DNA of 64,000 nt from Strigops habroptila (lineage: Eukaryota > Chordata > Aves > Psittaciformes > Psittacidae), in assembly GCF_004027225.2 (NCBI RefSeq), contig NC_044282.2, positions 46,778,576-46,842,575 on the forward strand, in the 5' to 3' direction. Shown piece after piece: positions 13,970 to 26,260 of this stretch. The position numbers and the translations under genes are program-made. Position 1 is the first letter of the stretch, and every line of letters starts with the position of its first letter. The notes below the pieces were generated by a model. It saw only the letters and a program-made list of their open reading frames with translations, was not told where the DNA came from and made no database searches.

Positions 13970-14115
13970 TGGCAGTGTTCAAGGCCAGGTTGGACACAGT
14001 CTTGGGCAACATGGTCTAGTGTGAGGCATCCCTGCCCATGGCAGGGGGGTTGGAACTAGATGATCTTTAAAGTCCCTTTCAACACAAACCATTCTATGTT
14101 TTTATGATTCTATGC
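13970..14115 (+). mobile_element. CR1 LINE 3' fragment, sense
   Basis: It holds the usual CR1 order GGCAGTGTTCAAGGCCAGGT, CCCTGCCCATGGCAGGGGGG, TTGGAACTAGATGATCTTTA, then CATTCTATG and ATGATTCTATG. It is about 146 bp with a degraded 3' repeat. Confidence 0.92.
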
Positions 14116-17100
14116 GTTTGTGTACACATGTGCATGTGTGAGCTGCAAATCAGTACATCACACTGCAGAATCATGTTACATCTGAGAAGCAGACAGGTAA
14201 GCCTAAAATTTACCATTTAACAACAACTGCATACCTAACTTGTCTTACTAATCACACAGAAGATTATTTCTGGTGAAAGAGATTTAAAAATCTAATCTAG
14301 TTTTAACCATGTATTCTTATTTAAAGGCTAGAAGGAAAGTATTATTTTACCGATAGTGATCAGAGACACCAGGAGACTTACTTTCCCACAGTTGCATTGT
14401 AAGTCTGTGGCCACACTGGCAATTGCATCCACTCAAATTACTATTAATTTTGCTTACAACATCAGTGCCTAAGGACTGCTGAGAATGGAGAGCCTTCAGT
14501 CTTGCTAGGCTCTGTACACACAGAGCTGCAGCCAGGCCCTGCCTGGAGCTCTCACGGCCAAAACAAAGAACAATGGAGGAAAGCCCTTAACAAATCCAGC
14601 AAATTGTGTGATAGACACAACTTTATAGGAGATCCAGTCATGGGTTTTCCTTAACAGGGTTTAGATAAGGTGAGGTTTGTAGAAATAAAAGAAACAAGGG
14701 ACTGATGAGGAAGGAGAGATAGGCCAGGAGAGCTGAAGATAAAACAGCACAGATAAGAAGCAAAAATGAAGTGAAAGGACTGTGGGGAGCAGGAAGATGC
14801 AGACAGGAGAGAGATGGAGCTCCAGCGAAAGAGGGTGGGGTGCAGAAAATCCTCCAAGAGAGCAAGCTCTCACAGCACCTAACAGTCCCTATTTCAGCAA
14901 CTCTGGTAGCTGTTCCTCTCTGTGGTTCAGTGGAGGCACCACTTGTGTCCTAACATCCTCTGAGCAAGAGCTCCCTGCACAACTCTGCATTGAGGGAAGG
15001 GGGAGGGATGGGCACTGGCCAGAGCCCATCTACTTCCCCATCTCCTCACAGCCAGCTCAGCATTGGCTGCCTCTGCAGCTGCTCTGCCAGCTAAAGAGCT
15101 TGGCCACAAGGCCAACCACAAGCCCAAACTTCTTCTCTTGCTAGTTGGTTCACCACTTGTATCTCTCACAACAGGGTGTTGTGAGCACGCCATGAACACA
15201 TTGAACACTCCTGCTTCTCTTCCATATCCACACCATTTCCCTTTCTGGTTCAGATGAGCCAAAATATATACAACAGATGAGTGAGGAAGATAGGAAAGAG
15301 GAGAAAAGATGCATCTTTCTATCTCATCTTCTAGATGGTGTTTTAGGCAAGTGTGCTGACAAACATGCAATCCCTCTAAAAGCTGCTCCTAGTAAACCAA
15401 AACTGAATTTGAAGGACAGGCTTCTATCTTTATTATTTTTTCATGAAAACTTTCAAAAAACCAAGATTTCTAAGTCTACTCTACCAGAGGGTTATATCAT
15501 GCATGCTTTTCCTGCAGACAAAAGGACACAGGCATACCGCAGATCATGGTCTATGATATCTGGAAACAGAAGATGGAGGCGCTGCCACTTACCTTCTTAC
15601 CCCTGTCCCCTGTGGGAGGAAATGGAGTTCAAGGGGATGGATGTACAACCATTTCTCGTGGTATCTTGCCAATCCTCTGCCCCTGGGTCTATTATGATTA
15701 ATGCTGATCCACCACCTGGAGTCTGTGTTGGCCGTTCATACTGTTTTTCATGGCGAGTAACCATAGTAAGCATGTGTAATGGATCTCCACCCAGATTTTT
15801 TGAGAGTTCTGGGTCTGCTGGAAAGATGAAGCGAAGTTAAACTGGGCCCCAGACCTCACCATGTAACTGAGTCCCTTGTCGATCTGCTCTCTGCTGAAGC
15901 ACTTGTAGCAAAGGTTCCCTCTCCCTTGTGGGTATATTAGGAGTAGCAGCAAGAAAGGTGTTACAGCAGGGTCGCTTCTCAACATGCAGCAGGTAAGAGA
16001 AGATATTTTCTGCTCCTAAGCCATTCTGAACCCTGTTCAGAGGCAAGTTTCCAGAATCCTTCAGACAATGTGACACAGCTTGCTGCCTCTTAAAAGGGTG
16101 ACCTTCTAACAAGAATATCAAAGTTAGGACAACAGGTTTTTGAAACATTTCAAACATTTTCTTGTGAACCATCATTAAAACGGCCATTAGTGGGTAAGAA
16201 CAAAACCCTGAGTAAAGGTTAGCCCTCACATGCTTCTGAAAAGCCATGTGTTCTGTTAAACAAAACCATTACAGCACAAGCTGCAAACCATTTCCAACAT
16301 CCAGAGCCAGAGATCATATAAAACTATCAGATCAGATTTGTATTGTAAAGTTTCTACTAAAATAAAGTCACGCCTGATAACATTGATATACTACATACTA
16401 TTACATAGGTAAATCAATATTATCATTACCCCCCTGAGTGCAATACTCAAGCTAAGGTTTGGTAATTAAAGCAGACTGCATTTAACAGAATATCAGAAAT
16501 ATTTATGACGTCTTTAAACAATTGCAAGCCTAAAAGCAAGGGCCCTGGTGATTCAAAGTACAAAAGCAGGATTTTGACAGCACTCTGTGGAAAGAGAATT
16601 TTCTTTCTCCTTTTAGCACAGCACCATCAGATCCCCTGCATGAAATCCAGCCCTACAATAAATATCCAGGGCACATACAACACACGTATGCACCTAAAGA
16701 TTCAGCTGTTGCAAACTACTAGTGCTTGCTTGACCTCAGCACAACTGTCCACAGCATCTGAGGATCTGGCCCAAGGAACATATTCCATCAGAAACTGAAA
16801 AACTAGTTTTAAGGTGGCTTTTGACAGATTAACAGGGTTGATGTTGTGTTTTAAATGAACGTCCTTTTAGGTCATGACAAGTCTTCAGCATTTTTATGTA
16901 ACAACAACCATTTAAGCTCATCTGCAAAGTGTTCAGGTCAATGCCAACACACAGTATTGCCAGACTCTGGTGTTCAGGGCTTATAAATTATTACATTTCA
17001 TTATCCAAACTAATGGTCTACAAACTCAGTTGAGATTTTAAACTTCACCCCACAGAAAGGCAGATTATGAGCTGGGGCTGAGACTGTGGCTTTGACAGAG

Positions 17101-17802
17101 AGGGCCTGGCTTCACACAAGCCCCACTGATTCTCATGCCTGCCTCCTCACCTAACTTTCCGAGATAGATGCTTTGCTTCCATGCAGACACTGCTGTGAAT
17201 GGGAAGAACAGGCTCTGCTTTAACAACAGGGTTTTCTTGTCTTTCTGTCCAGTTGCTAAAGTGGGCAGGTCAGTAGGATCAGAGGTTTAGTAAATTTTAC
17301 AAAATCTGCTATTAATACAGTTTGGGTGTTTGCTTTGGGAGGGGGGCGTTTACTAAACCATTTCATAAAAAGACTCATCTACTCATCTGTTCGTTCTCAA
17401 GAAATGTAAACTCCCTAATTCACTGCACATTTAGTTGAAAAACCCATGGCCCTGTGATGTATTCAGAGCTCTACCACCCAGAGCAGCACTGCAGTGTGGT
17501 GACACATTAAACAGTATCACTAGTGGAAGCAACTTCTAGGTATAAACAGAAAATCTTTACAAGCAGTGGTCAATTGCTCACTGAAGAAACTCCTGTTAGA
17601 GGGTCCTTTCTTTGGCTGATTGCTACCATCCATCTCAAAGAGTCAGCTGCCCCCACCGCAGAGCTCTTCTTCATTCCTATTACAAAGGCTAGAAGGTTAA
17701 TTCAACCCAATGAAAGCTCTTTATTTTAAGCTGGCTGACATTGCCCTGAAGCAGATTCTCACTGTCTCTTTCCAAAGGACTCTGCTGAGGCAACAGCAGT
17801 AC

Positions 17803-17822
17803 AAAAAAAAAAAAAAAAAAAA
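17803..17822 (+). repeat. A20 mononucleotide run
   Basis: Twenty A after AGTAC. The preceding 80 bases contain no AATAAA, so a processed-pseudogene tail is unlikely. Confidence 0.9.
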
Positions 17823-20800
17823 GAGATGTTGGTAACCAGCAACAAAAACGAAAGAAAATCTGAAACCACTGTGCTGTTCAACAGTGGATGTCTACTACAT
17901 CCTAAAACACAAAATATCATTCAAAGATGAAATCTGCAAGCAAAACCAATCTTTGCCCACCAGTGCCTTTCCTTTGAAAGAGATCGAAGAAAAAGTAATT
18001 TCAGTGAAAAACTACTCCTCCTTTACCTAAACAAAATCTGGAGGAACTCTAGGAATACAGACCTTGGAGAAAATTGATACTTTATAGAAATAAGGTTCTG
18101 AAAATTATTAACAACTAGTCAACTTTTCTCATGGCAATGTTAGAATTTGAAGCTAAGGAAAAAGACAGTAAATCTCAGCAGATAGGTCTGAATTACATTT
18201 CTATAGTGCTCAGACCTGAAAGGTACCTAGACAGCAGTTTGGCCACAGCAAGTTTTTTGCCTCGATTTTTGTTTCTTTCCTGTGAAACTCTAAAATTGTT
18301 TTTTCTTTTTTAATTTCAGGCTGGTTTATGTTCTCCAATTTATTTTTTTTTTTCTTCTGTATAACTGCTCTAAATGGTGACTGCTTTGTTCTATACACAA
18401 ATTTCAAATTCAGTTTCCAAGGCTTTCTCTTGGAAAATGCCAATTTCCTCTAAAACACTCTTTTTCAATGGGGCGAAAAAAATCTCTGCTTCTTCTCTTG
18501 TCTCAGGATGGATCTCATTTCAAACTTGCAGTGATTTGTCACCTTTTATTCCAAATCTTGAAATAGCAAGTCAAGATGAATTTCCAATTAGCCAGATCTT
18601 GAAATAAAGAGGATGAGGCACTTCCATGGAGCTTGCATTGGCCTGCAGGTTTCCCCTGTAGCTGTTGATGAAGACCACCTCTTGATGACGGCGGTGTTGG
18701 ACTTTGCATGAAAGGAGGCTTGAAAGAGTACGAATAACCAGTAGAGAATAAAAACCTTTTCAAAGAATTTAAAACTTCTATTCCACTATTCCATGTCCTC
18801 ACTGTCAGCAAATCTCAGAACAAATATAAGTTGTGCCGTTCAGTACTAGTATAACTGATTCCTTCATGTTCCCCTCATCCTTATTCTTTTAATAGCAGTC
18901 CTATGGAAGGTGAAACCAGGTAACTTCCATTCAGTCTAGGCATGGAAACCAGCACTGCATGATGTGGACAAGCAAGGGTCTCTCTGATTTCAAATGGAGT
19001 CTGTGAAACCAAGCAAGACCAGTCCAACACCGTCAGTCCCCAGATGAGGTTTCCCACACCCCTTCGCAGGCATCCCTTAGCCGTGACCTACCTCTTCCCT
19101 GCTGCTGCAACCCTGGGTCTTTTTCACACCAGGAAACAGCACTTACACCAAATTGTGAAGTGGTTTTATGAGGTGGAAAGGCACCAGCTAGGGGCTAAAG
19201 AAAGGCCAATAAACTCCTCCAACTTGTAACAAAATAACAGATTTAAACCCAGGTCAACTGAGGTGAAGGGCATTAATCGCCTGTATTAACAAGGCTCTGT
19301 GTGCCTGCGGCAGCACTCAATTGGAAAAGACAGTACATCTTGCTGTAAAGAAGGCAAATAAACAGCAGCTACAACAACAATTCTTCCCCCAATTTCTTTT
19401 ACTTTTCATTACACAAGTAATCTGATTTTTATTAAGTCCTCTTCAAAGTCCGTGTGGGCCACCCTTTGTAATAGCGCCTGTTTACCCCAGCATATGTACT
19501 CTCACACATACATTACACTGACAAATGCCTGGAAAGGAACTTCAGCCAGTTTTGTTCTTAAGTGATAATCAAAGAAAGCCTCCATCACGTGTTGCGGCAG
19601 TGTGAGTCGGCCATACTGGGACGAAGAGTCATGCAGATGTTACCCAAGTGCTTCCATTAACTTAATCTTCCTCAGAAGAGCCCTTCTGCTGCCAAGTACT
19701 TAAGAGTGTCACTTGGGATTTAGATGCCATTTTTGCTCACTACTGAAGACTGGTCATGTGTAAGAATTTGCAGCCCTGATAATAGGGTTTACAGAACACC
19801 GGGAAAATAGATTACTGGCTGCTGAAACCATTTTAAAAAGACAATGTTACCTTTTACTAGTCTTGAAGTGTTTTCAGGCACGGAAGGCTTAATGATTGTT
19901 TATTCCCCTATGTTTTCTAGAACACCAGCTTAGAACAAAATAAGCATCATCATCATAACTGGCTGAGATGCTGATGATATGATACAAGAGGCTATACATC
20001 ATTAAATGCTTCCCTTCACATCATTTTAAAATATAAATCTGTATTTCGTGATCAGAAAATGCATCAGACTCTTCCAATTGTCCTAGCATACACTGTTATG
20101 TCAGTGATGAAACCAGTTTTACTTTTTTCCTTTTTTAACTCAGTTGTTATGTGGGAAGATGTAGTAGTATAAAATAGCAAGAAATAGTATGAGTAAATTT
20201 AACTTGAAAAGTTTAGTATGTGTTTTAGAGAAGAGATTAACAAGTTCTATTTTTCTCAACTGTCTTTTTATCTCCATTTTTTTCATCTTGCATTTGCTTC
20301 AGCCAAGCAATTCCAACAGTTCAGAAGGACAGATGTTCCATCTCATTCTATTCCCAGACAAGTCACTCTGCAAAATTACATTTCTTTTGAAACATTAGTA
20401 CAACAGTTTAAAGACCATCAAAAGTTTTAAAGGAGAATTGCAGAGGAATAATCAGCAATGTGTTTGGATCTAGTTTCTATACTGTTGGGGTTTTTTTTGT
20501 TGCAGTACCACTCCTCAGTGTGATACAGTTTGAAATGTATTTTCCACCTCTTGGTTCTTCCTGGTTTGTATCTATATAAGTACCACAAGCCTCATCACGA
20601 TCCATACAGAGTATGCGTATTTATCATATTCAAGGGTGATGTGCTCAGGATGTGTTCAGTGAACCAAGGCATACCAAATACACCTCACAAGGAGAAAAAA
20701 AATGATTTAAAATACACTACTGTGCTGACTGGCTAATCAAAGCCTATTCAGTAAGGACATTCAGATCACACAGCTTCATTTCATATCATCACTGTTAATC

Positions 20801-22019
20801 TGCTTGTGCTAATACAATTCTACAAGAAGGCTAGAGAGGTAGGAAACCTTTGGTTGATTCTCTCAGGAGCCACCCACCTGCACTGGCTCTTCCCGAACAG
20901 GTTAGTGATGGCAGAAGAATGAAACACAAAGTCTCAGGAAAAGCAAATTAAGATTTAAAAGCAGTCACTTGAAGTGAGCAACGCTGATGCACAAATCACT
21001 GCATGTGGGTGCATCTGTATTACTGCTTTAGCTGGGATCACAAGGATGTTTTTGAGTTAAACCTCCCAACTATCCCCATTTACCGCACTTGAGCTCACAC
21101 TGCCAGGTGGTCTCAGAGCTAAACCAGAAAGATGTGTCCACATTCTGTCTATGGTACTAGACTAGCATCAGCCTAAGGCAGCCTCCTGAAATGTGCACAG
21201 CGTGGGCCCTAGGGCCAGAGCGCTAACAGTTCCTTTCTGCAGATGTGTTGCTATAATTTCCAGGTTCTTCATCAGGTACAAACACTGATGCTTTCAAAAT
21301 GGAAAAAACACCTCACCTGCATCTTCATGGTTTAAGTCAGGCCACACAAGCTTAAGGAAAGTACAGAATTAGGCCCAGGATCTCAATAATAACTGATCAA
21401 ATCAAGCAACTCATATGATCTATTAAATACACATTTGATTCTGGCATATAGAAATACATCTCAAATTAGGCTCTTAAAATCCTTTCAATAGATCCCAATT
21501 ATTTATCAGGAAACACAGACTTAAGTTTACCAACACTGCCCATGTGAATTTGTTGCTTAAAGTCCCAAACCTGCAAACACTTACAAACAAAAACCTCTTC
21601 GCACATGAGCATTTTATGTAACACCAGTGTTGCCTACACATAGTAAGCCTTAATGCATACGTCATCATTTTGAGATCAAGACACATAACCAAAATCAAGA
21701 ACTTCAGGAAGAAAGGCTCATGCTCTTTTGCTCTTACCAAGATCCACAACATGAAATGGTGATCGATGAATTCAGGCCAAAATATTCAGTTTGAGCCAGT
21801 TCATGTAGCCTCAGAGAGACACCCAGCTTTATCCACCTTCCCATATCAGACACAGCTTGTTCAAAGCACACTGAAGAATTTGACTCCTAGCTTTTGAACT
21901 TCAAAGGCACCACTAGAGATAGCGGCAAGGTGCTTTAACATTTAACTTGGGCTTTTTTTTCCCTCTATTTGTAGCTATTTTGGAGTTAATCACCTAAGAT
22001 TCCTCTACTGTCAATGGAA

Positions 22020-22200
22020 AGAAACAGGACACTTCAGGGTATCACCTTTATGTGATCTGAACCCCACTTTTATGGAAGGGCAGTTGACTGTAGCAATAAC
22101 CAGGTGCAAAAGTGGGAAAATTCCTGCCATCCTAATGTCACTAGGAATTTTACTATTGATTTCAACGTGAACTAATGAAATGAGATTTCAAGGCAATTTT
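22020..22200. repeat. possible old CR1/L3-like remnant
   Basis: The section near 22145-22180 (TTTTACTATTGATTTCAACG) recalls the TTGACTTCAATGG motif of ancient amniote repeats. Low confidence. Confidence 0.22.
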
Positions 22201-23599
22201 GGATACCCTTTAGTTATTTTGCACTATTTACAGCAGCATTTTGTCTTCTCTCCTTTCTCTAGCAGGAATTGAAAGAAAAAAAAGAAAGGATGCTCATGTT
22301 TGAGTGCAGAAATAGAAAATTGTTACTGTGTTAGCCTCCCTGAAAAGCAAGATAGCACTCAGTGGAAAGTGTATTAGGTCAAATCCAATTATTTAGTAAC
22401 TCCAAAGAGGTTAACGGAATTGCAGCACAGATGAATTTGGTCCACTGTTGCAAATTAAGAAAGTTGAGCTAAATTCTGCCCAAGGTACATGCACTGAAGT
22501 AAGACTACACATTTAGCAGATACAAAAAAATTAGCTTGCAGGACACAGGATCAACTCATGCGTGCTCTCGCAGTGTAAATCTCTTGCTAAATGTAGTGGA
22601 CCTCACTCCTCTAATTTGAAGAAGCAAGATTTGGATTTTTCTCTTTACAGTTACGTATAAATAATGTGATCGCATTAGGAAGATTTTCTGTCATTGCCTT
22701 TCCTCCAATTACAAAACAGAATACAGAGGGTAGGGGATATTATGAAATAACAGTATTAGACTGTATCCCAAAGCAAGAATTATATTAAATAAAAAGGGAA
22801 ATACGAATTTGTTTCATGACTGTGGTGCTTCAGTTTTACTTAGATAATTCTAACAAAAGTAATCACTCATGCCTGATTTACAAATGTGCATGCACTGGAC
22901 ATGGGATGGAAGATCTTAGTAGCCTTCCAGGAAAAATGTGTAAAAGACATGCTCCCTAATAAAAGTAAAACCTGCTTTTATTATTGCATGACTATTCTAA
23001 TTCATCTAGTATAGGTACAACAATGGACTAAAATAACCTGTAGCTCCATTACACAGAAATAGCCCCTTTCCTAATTTATTTCAGTGTGTTAGGCTTTCCT
23101 CTCCAAAACCTATTCCTCAGCTAGAAAGCAAACTTTCACCTAATATTATCTTGCACTAGTTACAGCTAATGCTCTATGCTTAGAAGTTGCAAAACTACAT
23201 CCCTTATCATTAAACGTAATAGAGCTTATGAACTTTCAGAATCCTGCAGGTATTCTTAGGACTTTGCATAATTGGAAATGCAAACTGGGATCCTTATAGC
23301 TATCCAGCTGCCCAGTTCTTAAATTCCACTGAACATGGTACTTGCCTACTTTTGAGGATGTAGACCCCAGTCTCCTCCAGAATAATCCATCAGTACTCAC
23401 AGAAAGAGGATACCAGCAAGTGTTTTTCAGGCTAAGCCCTGAATGAAAAACGTGGGAAAAAAGGAAAAAACTTCCTGTGAGATGATAACAATTTGTCTTC
23501 AAGTATCATCTGCTTTTTAAATTTTCAGACACTAGAAGGACTAAAATATCACATAGATGTTACATTTTAAAAAAGGAAAGTCCTGGAAGTATCAGAAAT

Positions 23600-23700
23600 A
23601 AATGGAGTTCTCAGGGGCAAATTCTGCAGCCTTTCAGTGGGAGTCAGCCTGAGGGAGTGGGAGTGGAGCCACACTAATTGGTAACAAAGTCATTCAGTTC
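23600..23700. repeat. possible old CR1/L3-like remnant
   Basis: GGGGCAAATTCTGCAGCCTT followed by TCAGTGGGAGTCAGCCTGAG resembles the same class of degraded repeat tails. Low confidence. Confidence 0.25.
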
Positions 23701-26018
23701 ACTCCTAGACTGGTACTAATTTCATTATTATACTATATAGAAAAGTGCAATTATTTACAAATAATTTCACAAATAAATTGTCTGAATTTACACATGAATA
23801 ATTCAGCTCAAAGTTACATTTTGCTCTGCAAAAGGCATTTTTCAGTAGCATACAAAGGCCCAGACTTTAAAAGAAGGGACCGATGCAAACATTGCCTCGG
23901 TATGTTCTGTTGATCTTACGTGAGAATTGGTTTAACATTAACAATATACGCCGCACAAAAACTCATATGGGCTGAACATTGCAAGGCTGCCAATTTAATT
24001 TGAAATGACTTGACAGAAAATCTCTAGGCCACCAAATGCTATTATAAAGCACTGTATTCTCATTAAAGGTCTGAGCCCTTTTTTTTCTCCCCGAGGGCAA
24101 ACTCCTCGTGAGGCTGTCCCTCTGGCATAACATGTGATAGAGCTAATCTGTCTTCACTTGGACAGCATTGCGGATATGCAAACCCAGGTGGCACTAATAG
24201 GTTTACAGTAATAACTATGGAATTGGATACAGTATGTTACACTGTGAGAAATTCCCACAGATCAATTTTTGTGGTGAAGGTTAACCAACAGACATAGAGC
24301 CATAATATTCTTTTTTCATGGGTCTGTTAACAATTTTATGGAAGAAAGACTCTCCCATATTTGGACAGAATATAAATATTTAACTTTTCAAACATAGCTA
24401 CAATATATGTGCATAAAAAATGCTCTCTTGGAAACACAACTTCTGTTGTCAGTTATTCCAGCACAAATCTGGAGGAATTCCATTGGCTTCAAAGAAAGAT
24501 ACCAATATAAATGAAAGCAGAATATGCCCCCAAAATGTATTTAACATAATATCATGTCATACCATTTTGTTCGTACATTTTAGTGGCACTTTTGTAACTT
24601 TATTATTGGAAATTACAATGAGAATAAAATTAGCTGCATAATTATAATGAATGCACTATACAATTGAAAATACCCTTGTTGTAGTAAAGCATTATAGGCA
24701 AAGATATAAAATTGTGATCTGACCATTTGTGGTCATTAGGGATCCCATGGTACTCTTTGTAAGATTAGGGGTTTTAATCTCAGTGTGCTGGCCAAATTCC
24801 AGCATGGGTAATTACATTCTCTCTACCTAAATTCTCTGCATTTTACCCAAGGTGGTTGCATTTCCATGGTGCATGAAGTGTTCCTTGCACATGGATTTTA
24901 AAATTCTGTAATACCCGTTAGCATGAAAGGTGTTATACAAGATGTGATATCCTTGTTACAATTAAGTTAGAGTACATTCATTCCAGAAAATAGAAAAAGC
25001 CATCTGTCAATCAACTACAACATTTAATGTACTGATTAAAAACATAATTTCAGCTCAAGAGGCACTCCTGTATTGTGGTATGTTATAGTCTTTGCAGTCA
25101 TAAATTCCATACCCACGTTAGCTACCACAGATGGAACATATTGAGAAGTTAAACACACAGCACTGGTGACTGAAGAGGATGTATACAACCACACTGCAAA
25201 TTCACCCAGCTTGTCAGCCCCCAAACAGCACTATTACTAGCTCAAGCCAAAGCATCTGTCTCACTTGAGAATAACAAAGACATCTTCTCATAATCATCTA
25301 GGAGAGGGAGTTCTGAAATTAAAAACAAAGCCAGACAAAAGAAATGCATTTCTCAATGCACAGACACATGAGCACTTCAAAAGCTGGGTACCTGTCTACC
25401 TGCAGCTAGGATGGTGGGTGAGTGCCTACCCAAGCAATTTATTACTCCTTCAGATGATTCAGGTAGTGCCTCCTACTTCAACACCTACTCATCCTCACTA
25501 GTAAGCAAAGACATATGGAAAGAAGGATGATGTACTACACAGCACTACAAGATGGCTTTCCAACCCAGAATGCCACCTCATGTACGCCTTGTGCCTATGA
25601 TTTTGTCAGCCATTTTCGTTCATCTTTCACATAAAGAAATGGACTGGAAGTAAAATAACACAGAATCACTAGAAAAAGCAGTCGTGAAAAATACTTCCAA
25701 GCTTTCCTTTCAACAGCATCTCTTTGTCACATATTTGACACAGTCATCTTTTCCCATAAGAGGCCTAATATTCCTCAAGTACAGAATGAAATCATTAGAG
25801 TAGATTTGAGTTTCATACACTTAATTCATCTACTAAAGAGTAAAAAAACCTTTCAGGATTGTTCTAATCATTGATCCAGTAAGTTATGGGCCAGGTCCAG
25901 AGATTCTTACTCTAGCAGAATGGCATCTTCATTTGGACTGAGACTGTTGCACCGAAACTAGTCATGTACAATTCAACATAAGTAATGTCTCAGAGTCTAG
26001 CCTGGTGAAACCAGACTT

Positions 26019-26041
26019 GAATATATATATAAATATATATG
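26019..26041 (+). repeat. short AT dinucleotide repeat
   Basis: Interrupted (AT)n with one AAAT break. It lies directly upstream of the candidate enhancer block at 26040-26260. Confidence 0.7.
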
Positions 26042-26260
26042 TTAAGTGATTAACAATTAACACACAAATCACTTGTGCTGAGCGGCGCCATGTGCAATGA
26101 TTGACACTAAGTGCAGTTGGAAGCAGGAAATCACTGATTTTCAATTAATATTTAAGCAGGAAATCATTTACTATTGATTGTTATTAGGCAGACACTGTTG
26201 TACTGAATTAGTGCAAAATGATCTGATACATAAAAAACCTACCATTAATCAAGGTAGTAT
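26040..26260. promoter_or_regulatory. candidate distal enhancer block B
   Basis: It combines a PBX/MEIS-type TGATTGACAC (26098-26107), a rare GGCGCC in AT-rich surroundings (26084-26089), two exact copies of AAGCAGGAAATCA (26121-26133, 26154-26166) with ETS-like cores, and several ATTA sites. No repeat signature is seen. Enhancer function is inferred. Confidence 0.3.

Larger units (their letters stand above)
14117..26018. other. gene desert, segment 2
   Basis: AT-rich, mostly unique. It contains the longest open frame of the desert, 187 codons at 15277-15840, which has no recognisable domain or codon bias. The A20 run at 17803 and possible old repeat tails at 22020 and 23600 also lie here. 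No RNA gene was recognised. Confidence 0.65.
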
